NCBI GenBank assembly: GCA_026225945.1
Contig: JAMJFZ010002307.1
Location: 8,537,501-8,601,500, forward strand
Source: Cricetomys ansorgei
Lineage: Eukaryota; Chordata; Mammalia; Rodentia; Nesomyidae
Direction of reading: 5' to 3'
DNA: 64,000 nucleotides
The notes beneath the pieces were generated by a model that was given only the letters and a program-made list of their open reading frames with translations, did not search any database and was not told the DNA's origin. The translations under genes and the position numbers were made by a program. Positions 10,920-22,200 of the stretch are shown here, one piece after another. Position 1 is the stretch's first letter, and each line of letters opens with the position of its first letter.

Positions 10920-11430
10920 TGGCCCTAGACCTCTTGGCTCAACATTTACTGGCCTGAAAAGCCTGGAGTAATATATTCAACATATTGTCAACCAATAATA
11001 CTATATTCAGTAAAGCTCTCCATTGTAAATGGAGATATAAGATGAAACAAGTGGAAGATCATTCCATAAATTATGGGAAGGTGGTATTCAAAACCCAGAG
11101 TAATTCGCCAAATTAAAGACTAACAACTGGCAATAGAGACAATAGCATATAGCAAATAGACATAGCAAAATCATTTCGAAAAATTCAGATGATATTTTTT
11201 TGTAAGAAACCTGCAACATTTGAATAAAAGGAAATTTTCTCAATCTGGTATAAGAACATCTATAACAAAGAAACTACATGATATCCTACCTAGTAGTGAA
11301 ATTGCCAGTTTCCCATCATTAGAGAAACAAAAATGTCCACACTAAGGACTCATTCAAAATGATATCTAATTAGTAAGAAGCAAGTGAAGCGTCTGAGACT
11401 TTACTTTGTTTGAAAGCTAATTGTCAGAAC
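10920..11430 (+). mobile_element. Ancient L1 fragments, including reverse-transcriptase-region remnant, plus strand
   Basis: At about 10990-11070 a block like 'actatattcagtaaagctctc' resembles an old L1 segment. At about 11225-11375 the order 'ggaaattttctcaatctggta', 'aagaacatctataacaaaga', 'catgatatcctacctagtag' and 'aatgtccac' follows the mammalian L1 ORF2 polymerase region. The frames are disrupted. This is a fossil, likely cut into pieces by the insertions at 8395, 9630 and 10092. Confidence 0.6.
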
Positions 11431-13544
11431 CACTTTCATACCCTAATAATTGTAATTTATTAGTATTGGCAATTTTATGAATGGCAATGACGATTGTGAC
11501 AGGCCAGAGTCAGAAACAAAAAACTGGAAAACACAATAAGCAACAAAGATTACATATTCATACAAACTCCTTGAGGCCAGATCCTTATCCTAAGGTTCAT
11601 AAAGGGAGGATAAGATAAACACTACACTAGAAACGGATTTGCCTTTATAGCTAGTGACCTCAAGGATATAGATTTAAAATCTTTTATAAGGATATCTAAT
11701 TTTAACCTGGAAGTGTTTGTTCCAGAGAGATTATTTGCATTGCCCGTAAGAAGCAAACCTACTCTCTGCTCTAGAGTAAGACACCATCTACATTTTCCAA
11801 GGCTGTTAACTCTTCACCTGCCTTTAAAATGATGACAGCTGCTGACATCTTTGCTAAGAATTTGCTAAGAAAGAAGTTCATGGAGAATTTTGCCAGTAAC
11901 ACTCAGCAATCACAAGTTCAGAAATATTTCCCCAAAGAGAGAATGTGTAAGAGTTGATTAGTTCCCATATTACTTTCAGTTAATGACGACTACTATCTGA
12001 TTACAGACATAAGGATGAGGACAACTTAGAGAAATATATGGCAACAACAGCCTTAGCATTCTGGACCAATCTCAAATCCTATAAAACTTTAGTTCACACC
12101 TTAAAAATCCAGGTGGCTTCATACTTATATTTCTGTGCTGACCTTTTCACTTGGCTTGAGGCATTCATTCAAGAAGAGAAGAGCATGTTAGCAATTGTTT
12201 GCGCAATTGAAAAATTCTACTGTCCTATAACAGTCATCACCAGTAGGTTAAACCCAACATGAATAACTGGCTTCAACAATACAGTGTCATTAATCACCCC
12301 AACTGAAATTGTGGACACATTTTACAGCAATATCCTTGGTCAAAATTTAAAAAAGATATATATTATGATCCAAGACTTGGAAAATTCCATAACAGAAGTA
12401 GTTGTTTAGGCAATGTTTAGTTTCTTTCGTTTAGTGTCCCAGGTTGGCTGAAATCTCACTCAGAACTTACAGGAACCAGTTTGGTCTGAAGTTGACGTCA
12501 GGATGCTGAAAGGCTCTTCATTCTTGTAATATCTCAGGATGGCATTTTATATTTGAAAATCAAGCACATATAATCTTTCAGACCCTTCTTTCTTGGCACT
12601 TATTTCATCAAACATATGAGGAGAGAAGAGTGCTTTATGGAAACATGAAAAATATAGTGATCTGTATTATGAAAGTACAGCAATTGGATGGAGGTGAAGG
12701 AGTTAAAACCAGAATGCTTTTCTGATGTTTTAAGAAGTTATTCTGAACTGGGTACAATTCATTGAATAGTTTAATTACCAACCCACTATTGATAGCTCTT
12801 ATAATAAATAATAATATGCCATTAGCAGACTCAAGTGATTGAGAAAATAGATGCATAACACAAAATTTTGTTTCAAGAGCAATGAACATGATTCATCTAT
12901 TAGACATTTTATGATTTCCTTTTACAGTGTTTTATAAATTTTTCAGTATACAGAACTCACATATTTTGCTTAAATTTGTTCCATTGGTTTTTTTTTTGTT
13001 TTGTTTTGTTTTAATGTTTAATGTTTGTTTTAATGTCTGTAATTAGATTGGTTTCTATCTCAATTACTAATTATCAGTGTTAAAAATGATTGATTTTTGT
13101 ATGCTAATTTGGATTATTTTTTACTGATTAAATTTGTTCTTTAACAATGTCATACACCTATACAATTCATTCTATTTCCTCTCAGCCCCTTTGTCTTCTA
13201 TCTCCCTCCCATTGCTTGGACCATAGATTCTGTGAGCTTAATAAATTGGCACATTGGACTACAGGTTTGTAGATTGTTTCATGTTTTTTATATTCATAAT
13301 TATGTGACTTGTAATGTTAACAAAATATATATAGTTTTTATTTCTTTTTCTTGCCTTATTTGAATAGCTAGTACTACTCTTGTAATATTGAGGAGAGATT
13401 ATGAGACAATTATTTTTGGTGTTTTCTCCTGGTTTTAGGTAAATAATATAAATTGATGGATATGTTGATAATTTTAATTTGTGTACTTATTTGTTTTTGT
13501 AGCTTCTGTGAACACGGTGTTTCTCAGAGTAAATTAGACTTGGC
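11431..13544. other. Unassigned AT-rich sequence
   Basis: A T/G-rich stretch lies at about 12981-13040. A pyrimidine-rich patch at 13165-13220 vaguely recalls an L1 3' UTR but is too weak to call. The open frames at 12038-12262 and 12635-12889 show no protein family. Confidence 0.4.
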
Positions 13545-13614
13545 TTAAACACCTGATCTTCATGTCCCACTCCTTCCAAGTGCTAGGAATATAGGCAGAC
13601 GATATGTCTGGCTT
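13545..13614 (-). mobile_element. B1-like SINE fragment, minus strand
   Basis: A short reverse-complement B1 signature is present: 'ccaagtgctaggaatatagg' followed by 'tgtctggct'. Only about 70 bp remain and divergence is high. Confidence 0.55.
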
Positions 13615-13984
13615 CAGCTGTAGATGTTTTACTTTTCTCATAAATATCCTTAGTTCAAATAAACATTATCAGAAGGATTAATATCATTTCTTTCCATCTT
13701 TAGTTTCTTATTTTGATCATTTTTCTTAATATACTTTTGAGTATATTAAAGGTATATGTTTTTATTAAATTTTGGTATCTTTTAAAGTGATCTCATTTTT
13801 TCTCTTTTATTTTGTTATTTGCAAACCACATTAGCAGTTCTCTTTAAGGAAACTTTCATCACTAGAATGAATCCCATTTTTATCATACAGTATTTATTAT
13901 TTTCTAAGATTTTGAAATTTTATATGTGTGTGGTTATGGCTGATTCTACATTAGCTTGATTTTTAACTTCTGTGTCAAAGCAAG

Positions 13985-14225
13985 AAATAAATAATTTTAA
14001 AGGAAAGCAGATTAATTCTGGCACACAGTCTCGAAGATATCAGTGTTTAATGACTTGACCAGTAGTGTGGATCTGTGGTCAGAAGGATCATCATAACAGC
14101 AAAAACCTACTTGGAAGAAGATTCCTAATCTCATGGAGGTCAGGAAATAAAGAGGAGTTCCAGGGACACAAGTCCTTTCAAAGGCATGCCTTCAAAGACC
14201 TACTTACTCCTACTACTTTATGGAA
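13985..14225 (-). mobile_element. Ancient LTR-like (MaLR-type) repeat, minus strand
   Basis: Block order 'gattaattctggcacacagt', 'aatctcatggaggtcaggaa', 'agaggagttccagggacac', 'caaaggcatgcc', 'gacctacttactcctact' follows an old mammalian repeat whose usual form has 'cacgcccccagtgacctact'. I read it as a MaLR-like LTR in reverse orientation. The exact family is uncertain. Confidence 0.45.
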
Positions 14226-14229
14226 TAGA

Positions 14230-17104
14230 GAAAGAATCTAGAATCACTGGCATTTTTTTCCTATTTTATAAAACTTAAGGTCCAGAAATGCCAATCTGCA
14301 TGTAACATGAGTAAGGTCATCTTTGAATATGTTATTATATTTGTCTTCTTTCTTTTGGTTTTAACAAGATAGACAATTATTTGTTTACCAGTATTTATGA
14401 TCATGTCAGTTATCAACTGAATTGATTTTGTCCTAAAAGGAAAGCAAGGTGTTGCTATGTTTTGATTGGCACAACCATGGAAAAACCAGAGCTTCTCCAG
14501 ATAATAAGCAGGAATACAACTGACCATGCTCAGTGAGCAACATAGGCTTCATTGATAATGGACACCAGCCTAAGTGCAAGCCATGTTAAGCAGAGAAATT
14601 TGAGAATTCTAGTTATTATCACTTTAAAGAATATAAAATATGTGATGATTTCAAAATCATTTGTGTAGAAGTTTCCTCCTCTTACATATGAATAAACATA
14701 ACTATAGATAAACTAAACTATCTTCCTACCTTAATAAGAAACTTATAAATGTGTTGATTAAATTAATTTATCAAAATTATTAAGTTAGGGAAGAAAATGA
14801 ATTTTCATTTGTCAAAGGACTACTAAAGAAATACACTATTGACAATTACCATTTCCAACTCCCACATAGCTAATTCATGGACACAATCATCCATAACGGA
14901 GGTTTTCTAAAACTACAATTCTCAAGAAACAAGCTTGGCTGTTTTAGGTATAGAAAGTGATGTCAAAATCTACAGTGTCACTCAATTTGGGCACATCAAC
15001 TCTCCTAACACAACTTTACAAAGTCAGTAAGTGATTCTCCATTTGTTCTGTTGGTTGATTTTGGATTTGTCTTTCCCCCTTCTTTTATACCCTAATGACA
15101 GTATTTTCACATACTTCGAAGAAATCTTTGGGTTTTTTTCCAAAACCCACTAATGAGATTTTTGAACCTGTTAGAATTAGTAAATTTTTATTAACATTCC
15201 CTGAATTATTTACAAAATTATTTGGTGAGTAACATATATAATTTTGAAACTAAATGATACAATTTTAGTAAATGTGACTTCTATGTAGAGTTTTATATTT
15301 AGAGTTTTATTTTCTTTAGTTTGTCACATGTTCTAGGTAAGATCAATGAGTCTGCTTATCTGTCCCCTTTCCCTGCAGAAGTTGTTTTTTAAGTGTGTGT
15401 ATGTGTGTATATATATATTTACATATATATTTTTTAATTTAATTTTTACATTGAATTTAATTTTAATATATTTATATATATACATATATTAAAAATTCTG
15501 AAGACAGTGACATTTCCATAATTATAACATCCTTACAAGTTATTTTATGTTAATTACAGGCACTGAGATTTGGCTAGTTTTGAGTCATGAGACCACAAAA
15601 ATAAATTTATAATTCACCATACAGTAATTAAGAGTAATAAATCTTAGTGTAATTTTTAAGAAGTAGCAATTTGGAATTATTAATATAAATGTTAGTATAT
15701 TTAAATACAACAATAAACATTAACTCAAAATATGCAATCTTCATGTTGAACTTCTCATTAGTTAGAAATTGATTTTTTGATTCAAAAATACATTTTAAAT
15801 AATTTATGAAATTGTTCTACTCTTATACCTGGAAATTGTCTCAGATGGGATACCTCCATACAAATGTCTTGGAAAACTACTTCTTAGAGAAATATCAATA
15901 TTTTACTACCTTATTAATTTTCATTTTAGATTATTACACATTGGAGGTTATGAAAGCCAATATGTAGAGGGGTTTTATTTTGTACAATGTAAACTAATAA
16001 TCAATTTATATATATTCCTTCCAGAGTATGCATTCTAACTAATCAAGCTACAATCCATAAAATGAGTGTGAAATAATAAAAGTAATGGCTCTGTATGTAA
16101 TTCAGTGTGAATGTGATCGCTCATTTTCAGAATTCTCCACAAAGAGAAGTTGCTGGTTCATGGAGGAGTGGAAAGTCAAATAACTATAAAAACTACTAGC
16201 ACCAGAATCAGTCACTACATGAAAACCAAGTGCATGCAATTAAAGCTTTCCATAGTTAATCCACATGGCAGGAAAGGTTGACTCTTAGGGAAGGTCCATC
16301 TGGCCTCTCTACAAATGGGATGGTCTACAGCATATGCAGACGTAGCATATCCTACAACTAAACAGAAATTAGCATGAGACAGCTTTTATGACCACTAGAG
16401 CTAGAAAGTCCTTCATGGTCTTCATCCAAATGGACATATGATTTCATAAAATGGGTAGTTTCTTTCTCAAGCATTTATTTGTGTGTTAAAATGTAGGATT
16501 TGTTTAACCACCGCCAACTAAAGATCTGAGACCCATATGTTACCCCATAAATGTACCGGTTAGCAATTTGTTATAAGCAAGATGCAAATATTACAATAAA
16601 CATTCAGAACATTTATTCAATGAACCTTATGTTGTAAATGGAAACAACAGTATGTCAGGAAATTTTGTAAATGCAATTTCACCACTGGTCCCATTCTGTG
16701 TGTATCAATGCTTATGAATTCTGTTAGTGTTAATTTGAGAAATCATGGTCAACAGAGTTTTAAACATAAAGTAATTTGTGTATTACTGTAGAGGGAAAGA
16801 AGAATCATGGGATGCCAGTGAAAATCTGAGCAATCATACAATGTCTGACTTTAAGTAGTTGACTAATTTAAGCATATCAGAAAAGAATGTACACACAATG
16901 ATATGAACAGATTTATTTGAGTTAGAAATGAGATTTTATTCAGAGCAAAGTACACTGATGTTTATACATAGGGCAGAAAATTGTAGAAACCAACATTACA
17001 TCAAACTTTAACAAATATGTATATGAAAACATAGCTATTTTAAGCAATATTGCATTATAAGTGTAGGCATTTAACCATAGTATCATAAATATAAAGATAA
17101 GAGA
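14230..17104. other. AT-rich, repeat-poor stretch
   Basis: Nearly 2.9 kb without a SINE or LINE that I can name. It holds a TA/TG-rich, self-complementary patch at 15393-15490. No credible coding frame is present. It could be unique or slowly evolving DNA, but no motif density stands out. Confidence 0.45.
15393..15490. repeat. TG/TA-rich simple sequence
   Basis: A short TG run passes into alternating TA and AT-rich words that can pair with each other, for example 'tatatatattta' and 'tatttatatatata'. It is likely to melt easily. Confidence 0.75.
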
Positions 17105-17193
17105 GAGGGGTGCTAAAGAGACTAAGCAGCCATTAAAAGCAGTTACTGTTTCTACACAGGACCAAGTTCAATCTTCACCAGAGCACGACAGGT
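17105..17193 (+). mobile_element. B3/B2-type SINE, left part, split by LTR insertion
   Basis: The tRNA-like head reads 'ggggtgctaaagagactaag', 'cattaaaagcagttactgtt', 'aggaccaagttcaatc'. The element stops at 17193 where the LTR begins. Its continuation starts at 17798, so the two pieces form one SINE interrupted by a later insertion. Confidence 0.72.
17188..17193. repeat. Target site duplication, left copy
   Basis: The 6-mer 'acaggt' immediately precedes the LTR start (TGTGG) and recurs immediately after its end at 17798-17803. Confidence 0.75.
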
Positions 17194-17797
17194 TGTGGAT
17201 CTCTTTGTTCCCTCCCTTCCTGGGTGGCAACTAAGGTGTGGTCAACTGTACAGCTCCAAGGAAGAGTCAGAGTCCGAGTGGGTCTAGGCATGTCTTTGGT
17301 TGAAGTCTAAGAGTCACGGGAAACAGACTTCCCAGGAGACTGTTGTCAGTGGAACATCTCAGTTTATTGAAGCAAAAAGATGGTTACACTTATAGGAAAA
17401 AGTCAGGGGAAGGTCCTTGGCACCCATGGACAGGAGCCATGAGTTAAGACAGGAATACTGGAGTAGCCCCATTTGCATGTGGAGCTCATTGTGTAAGTGT
17501 CAAAGTCCTACAAAAGCACCTTCTGTGTAAGGTGTGGTCCTACAGGGAAAAGAGGAAGACACATTATCAGAAGTGGGCTCAGCCCTAAACCTTCCAGCTA
17601 CAGCATTTAGATAAACATCAACCAAGCCACATTCCTTTGCCAACGACTTTCTGTGCAGCAGACAGTATTTAGAATTTAGCTAGGTTTTGCAAGGGCAAAG
17701 AAAATGAGGAACAGCCAAATTTCTACCACTCTCAGGGTGAGAATTCCAGGGTTCAAAGCACACTTAGACACACTCTTAGCTCTAGGACAGTCCCACA
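17194..17797 (-). mobile_element. Solo LTR of an ERVK-like endogenous retrovirus, 604 bp, minus strand
   Basis: The element begins TGTGG and ends CCACA, giving short inverted termini with the canonical TG...CA ends. It is bounded by a 6-bp direct repeat ('acaggt'), the duplication size typical of ERVK-class integration. It sits between two collinear halves of one B3 SINE. On the minus strand an AATAAA signal lies at 17368-17363, about 170 bp before the 3' terminus, and an octamer ATGCAAAT lies at 17478-17471 in the presumed U3. No internal retroviral sequence is attached, so it is a solo LTR left by recombination. It has no coding capacity. The subfamily was not identified. Confidence 0.75.
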
Positions 17798-17880
17798 ACA
17801 GGTTGCTTGCAATTGCCTGTGACTCAGCTCTAGAAGATTCAATGCCGTCTTCTGGCCTCTGCAAAGTTAGTGGATGGTGG
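17798..17880 (+). mobile_element. B3/B2-type SINE, right part
   Basis: Starts with the second copy of the target duplication and continues the SINE body: 'ggttgcttgcaattgcctgt', then 'aatgccgtcttctggcctct'. It completes the copy begun at 17105. Confidence 0.72.
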
Positions 17881-17999
17881 TATAAATTTTTCTAACTTTA
17901 AACTTTCCAAACCCAAATCACAAATTTAGAACAGCAATAACAACAAAATCAGAAATACCGTAATGCATAAAAAAACAATATGTTTCAATTTCTGTGTCC

Positions 18000-18168
18000 A
18001 CATATAGTGTACAGAGGACACTAACTCACAAGTACCTGTAAACCCAATACCTGTCACTATCTTCTGGCCTCTAGGGACACTGAGCAGACAGGTAGTACGT
18101 AAACATACATGCAAACAGAACAGTCATACATATAAAATAAATTTAATTATTTTTTAAAAAGAAAAAAG
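18000..18168 (+). mobile_element. B3-type SINE, 3' part, plus strand
   Basis: A second, independent B3 3' end: 'ctgtaaacccaatacctgtc', 'tatcttctggcctctaggg', 'acactgagcagacaggtag', then 'tacatataaaataaattt' and an A-rich tail. The head is missing. Confidence 0.7.
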
Positions 18169-18515
18169 AAATTTAGACATAGAAATGTGTTATAATTTAG
18201 GGGAATCAAGTTCCCATTCACTAATTGATTTTCTTGTTTACAAACAGTCAAGGAGAATTGTCAATGTTTTCAACAGAATTTTGACATGTGAAAAATGAAA
18301 AAACAGTAAACTTTAGAGCAGATCTCCACAAAATGAATGCTGCTTTTGTAAATATTATTACAGGCGTTAATGCAATCAGTGGTATGATAGAACTGCTTTT
18401 TCTAAATTGTATCCTCAACAATGAAATGTTGACCAACATCTTCAACTTTATTTTAAAATTTAGAAAATATTATGTCTAAATTAATATTCTTTTACTTGTA
18501 AGTATTATACAACCT
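18169..18515. other. Unassigned AT-rich sequence
   Basis: Short open frames overlap on both strands at 18248-18479 and have no recognisable features. Nothing else is seen. Confidence 0.4.
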
Positions 18516-18660
18516 AGTTTTGTTTTGCTTTGTTTTTCTGTTTGAAACTGGATTTCACTATTGGAGCCTTAACTGACTTGGAACTCACTGTGTAGACCAG
18601 CCTGGCTTCAAACCTATGGATATCCTCTTTCCTCTACATCATGAGTTCTAGATTTGTAGG
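18516..18660 (-). mobile_element. B1 SINE, diverged, minus strand
   Basis: T-rich tail, then 'aactggatttcactatt', 'cttggaactcactgtgtaga' and 'ccagcctggcttcaaacct'. This is reverse-complement B1; the 5' end of the element (right side) has decayed. Confidence 0.8.
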
Positions 18661-18964
18661 GGGCCATAAAATCTCATCTTTAATGGCCTAGAAATAAAAT
18701 TTATGACCTTATATTACTTTAAAAATATTTCCAACTTTAATCATGCCATAATCAAGAATTTCAAAAAAAAAGTATATATATTCTGTTTTAGGTCATTTAT
18801 GTACATATTTTAGCTCTGTCTTCTTCAAACTTAATTTATTGGTAAAGCAAAAGACTTCACATTTAAATATCCAGGGGAAGAGATTACCTCACTCATACTC
18901 CCCATGAAACAGCTAAGTTGAGGCTGTAGTGGTCAGGCAATAAATTTTGAAAAGGAATCTTTGA

Positions 18965-19290
18965 CTTACTTTGGATGGTATAAATGTATGTGAGTGTACA
19001 TAGGTACACGGAAGCCAAGAACAACCTAAGTCGCCATTCTTCACGCACTTTCCATTTGTTTCTGATAGAGCATCTCTCCTTGCCCTGGAATTCACAAACT
19101 AGGCTGGGCTGACTGGCCAGCAAGCCCCAGAAATATGCCTGTTTTAGTCTTCGGAGCATTGGGATTAAAGTGCATGCCACCACATTTGTCTGAATCTGGA
19201 GGTGGAACTAAAGTCCTCATGTCTGCTAAGCAAGTAGTTTACTCACTGAACAATCTCCTCAACCTCTGATCCAACTTTCTGTCCCATTGT
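18965..19290 (-). mobile_element. B4A/RSINE1-type SINE, near full length, minus strand
   Basis: Reverse-complement order is complete: a TG-rich start with 'catttgtttctgatagagc', the B1-like middle 'ctggaattcacaaactagg', 'attgggattaaagtgcatgc', and the tRNA-like head at the right as 'ctaaagtcctcatgtctgct' and 'actgaacaatctcctc'. Overlapping open frames here are by-products of the repeat. Confidence 0.82.
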
Positions 19291-19383
19291 TGGTGCAGGG
19301 GTGCCAGCATGTATGTGCTGTGAAGGCAATCATGTGAAGGCCAAAGGTTGATAACACACATTTTCCTTGATCACTTTTGTACC

Positions 19384-19545
19384 TTTTTTTTTTTTTTTTT
19401 TTTTTTTTGGTGTGTTTGCTGTTGAGATAAGGTCTTACTATTTAGAGTTGGATGGTCTGGAACTCACTGTATTGACCAGACTGTCCCCCCAACACATAGA
19501 TCTGCCTGCTTAACGCATTGACCACCATGCCTGACCAGCTTGTTC
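19384..19545 (-). mobile_element. B1 SINE, minus strand, with T25 tail
   Basis: A run of 25 T (19384-19408) is the reverse of the poly-A tail. Then come 'gagataaggtcttactattt', 'ctggaactcactgtattgac', 'atagatctgcctgct' and 'accaccatgcctgacc'. The copy is nearly full length. Confidence 0.85.
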
Positions 19546-19734
19546 TTTTGAAGTAGATTCTCTCATAGTTCACACTATATTACTAGCCTTGATAACCAGT
19601 TGACTTTGGTGATTTCTTCTTCCACTTTCCCAGCATGGCAGTGCACTGTACAGTCACTGGTCATGCAGCCTATGTATAGATTCTGGGCATCCCAATGCAT
19701 GTGTTCTTGTTTTGAACACAAACGATTTACTTCC

Positions 19735-20250
19735 TAAGCTCCTGATTCAGTTTTTTGTTATTCTTTTATGTTTTTTTGATTCATTTCAATTAAAGAGTTT
19801 TGAAATTTTTGAATATTTTTTCAAAAAAATTTTAATTATCTCATTTTTATAGTTTTTTAAATTTAATTAAAATACGATTACATCATTGGTCCCTTCCACT
19901 TTCACCCCTCCAGTTTGTCCCATATGCTCTCCTTCTGACCTTTCTCATACCTCCTGTCACCCCCTCTAATTCTTGATCTTTTGTTTCTTATATTATTATT
20001 GTTATACATACACATACACACATTTATGTATAAATTCAAAGTACTGAATCCATTTTGTGTTGCTTGTATGTTATTTCAGGGCTGACACTTAGTATTGGAA
20101 AACCAATTTGAGGGCTCATCCCCATCCCTGGGAAAACTAATTCTCCTTCCCTTAGTAGTTGTTAGTTTCCTATACTTCTTTCTCTAGGGGTAGGGACCCA
20201 TGATATTTCCCATTTTCCACTGAAATTGTCATTGTTCAGCTTTTCATTTT
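19735..20250 (-). mobile_element. Lx-type LINE-1 3' UTR, minus strand
   Basis: The order of a reverse-complemented old rodent L1 3' UTR is clear: an AT-rich start with 'taaaatacgattacatcatt', pyrimidine blocks 'ccttccactttcacccctcc', 'attattattgttatacatac', 'tttcagggctgacacttagt', 'attggaaaaccaatttgagg', then 'ctctaggggtagggacc'. It has no coding capacity. A B3 SINE adjoins at the right edge. Confidence 0.87.
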
Positions 20251-20425
20251 TTAAAAATATGTATGGTATTTTATCTTCAAGTATTTCTGTGTACAGAGCC
20301 CAGAAGTAGGGTCAGCTTCTCTGAAACTGAAGTTATGCATAGGTATGAGTCTCCATGTAGATGCTGGGAATCAAACCTCTGTCTGCTCTTAACTACTGAG
20401 CCATCTCTCTAGTGATGTCTCCACA
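20251..20425 (-). mobile_element. B3/B2-type SINE, minus strand
   Basis: Reads 'ctgtgtacagagcccagaag', 'atgtagatgctgggaatcaa' and 'gctcttaactactgagcc' on the plus strand, ending with the reverse complement of the tRNA-like head ('atctctctag'). It lies next to the L1 3' UTR. Confidence 0.85.
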
Positions 20426-21349
20426 TTTTTAAAAAGGAATTTAAGTGAAAATCTTTGAATTTACCTAGCAAAACACAGGAATATTTTTCTAAGATACTAA
20501 AAAAATAAAACCAACTTTATAGCAAAGATCTGACCAGTCAAGAAACAGGAACCCATGCATCATGTATGCCTGTGTAAATACCATAGGGTTAGTTTCTAAC
20601 ATCATTCTATGAAACTCCCTCACCAAGCATTTTTGAGCTATAGCCAGCTATGTCAAGGTAGCTTGGGTTTGAAGAAGCTTCAGAGTTACACTCAGGAACA
20701 GAACACATTAGTCTGTCTCATTCTGCTTCCCTTCTATATTAAATCAATAACTACTTTCCAACCCCATCAAATGTTTAAATTAGCCATAGAATGTACCATC
20801 AGAAAACTTGTGTATAGTTACATATTGAAAATGAATAAATAAGAACTCAAACCTGATCAAGAGAATTATATTTTCTCTTGAGCATCTCTTGACTAAAGCT
20901 TATGGATATAAAAATTCTGTAAACATATCTATTCTCTTAGAAGAACACTTACCCTTTATACTTGCAATTTTAGAAAAGACATCTTACATAAGCATTTGAT
21001 GAATGCACAAATGTATATTATTTAATAATATATATTTGATAAATTTAATAATTTATGAAACCATATAGAATAAATAATTGTTGACATAAAAACTATGAAA
21101 AAGTGTTGACTGTAATTTTTGTATATTGTGAATATGAGTTATATTCTTTCTAGAAGGAGGACTTTGCTGGTGTAAACCTTCCTAGAGCATTCTCAGTTGA
21201 ATCTACTGTCTCCAACTACTTCATACATTTCACCAAAAGAATAACATTTTATCCATCCTACTTGAAGAATTAAACAACAATCTATATATTTTCTTGTGCT
21301 TGTGTATATATAGTCTTGTATAAATATGTGTATGCATGTTTTATGAAAG
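20426..21349. other. Unassigned AT-rich sequence
   Basis: No recognisable repeat, gene or RNA. A very AT-rich part lies at about 21000-21120. Confidence 0.4.
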
Positions 21350-21622
21350 TGTAGAAGCCCAGGGTTGACATTCAAAGTTCTCTTTGATTCTCTTTCCACC
21401 ACAATCATTGAAGCTGAGTCTTTTATTTCAACCCAGAGCTCCCTAATATAACTAGTCTGACAAACCACCTTCTTTTGATGATTCTTTCTACACATTCCAA
21501 GGCTGGAATTATAGCAGAACACTACATCTGCCAAGAATTTACTTAAGTTCTGAGGATCTACTTCTCACATGTGTACAGCAAACAATTCAACCACCAAACC
21601 ATATACATAGCCCTCAATAAAT
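21350..21622 (-). mobile_element. B4-type SINE, diverged, minus strand
   Basis: A B1-like portion ('attccaaggctggaattata') is followed by the reversed tRNA-like head: 'gaggatctacttctcacatg', 'cagcaaacaattcaaccacc', ending near 'atagccctc'. It is highly diverged. A 113-codon minus-strand frame over it is incidental. Confidence 0.65.
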
Positions 21623-21784
21623 GCTGTCTTTATCTCTATTAAATGATTGTCAACTTAGTATTCTAGAAGCTAAGAATACAATAGAATATTAAATGTTCTC
21701 TATAATATAACATTCTACTGTACTATAATATTGTTGAATTGTGTTGTTCATCATCATTGTCTATGTACTGTCTTAGCAAACAAA

Positions 21785-22200
21785 TGTGCCTATTATCTTA
21801 GTTCATCACTTCTAGCTATACAAAAAGACCTGAAGGTAGACACATAAAGAATAGTGTTTTACTTAGCTCATAGTCTTGGAAGTTGAAAGCCCAAGCTCAT
21901 TGTTTGAGCGCTTTTTGACCAAGTTGCAGCATGACCAAGAGCCCAAATGGAAATAACAGCACACAGAAAGGGGCCAAGTGTGAGGAGTCCTCTTACTTTA
22001 TAACAACACTGTCTTTTGAGAACTCACTCTCTCCACAGGACCAACATCATTCCATCCCAAGGCCTCTGTAGACCTAATTAGCTAACACTGTGCCCATCTC
22101 TTAGGAGTTGCAGCACACTGAGGCTTCCACCCTGAGCACCAAGCCTCCGATGTGTGAATCTTAAGGAGACAAATCACATGCAAACTGATTCCCACGTGCC
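21785..22200 (-). mobile_element. Old MaLR/MLT1-like LTR, minus strand
   Basis: Blocks in order: 'ttacttagctcatagtcttg', 'aagttgaaagcccaagctca', 'ttataacaacactgtc', 'gagaactcactc', 'gacctaattagctaacactg', and 'gagacaaatcacatgcaaac'. This resembles reverse-complemented mammalian MaLR LTRs, which run from a 'tttagctcacagttc' type block to a 'gatttggggacaaa' type end. Boundaries and subfamily are uncertain. Confidence 0.5.

Noticed and set aside
17676..17895. Opposite-strand frames of about 60 codons at the LTR edge
   Set aside because: They lie across the junction of the LTR and the split SINE and contain no retroviral protein signature.
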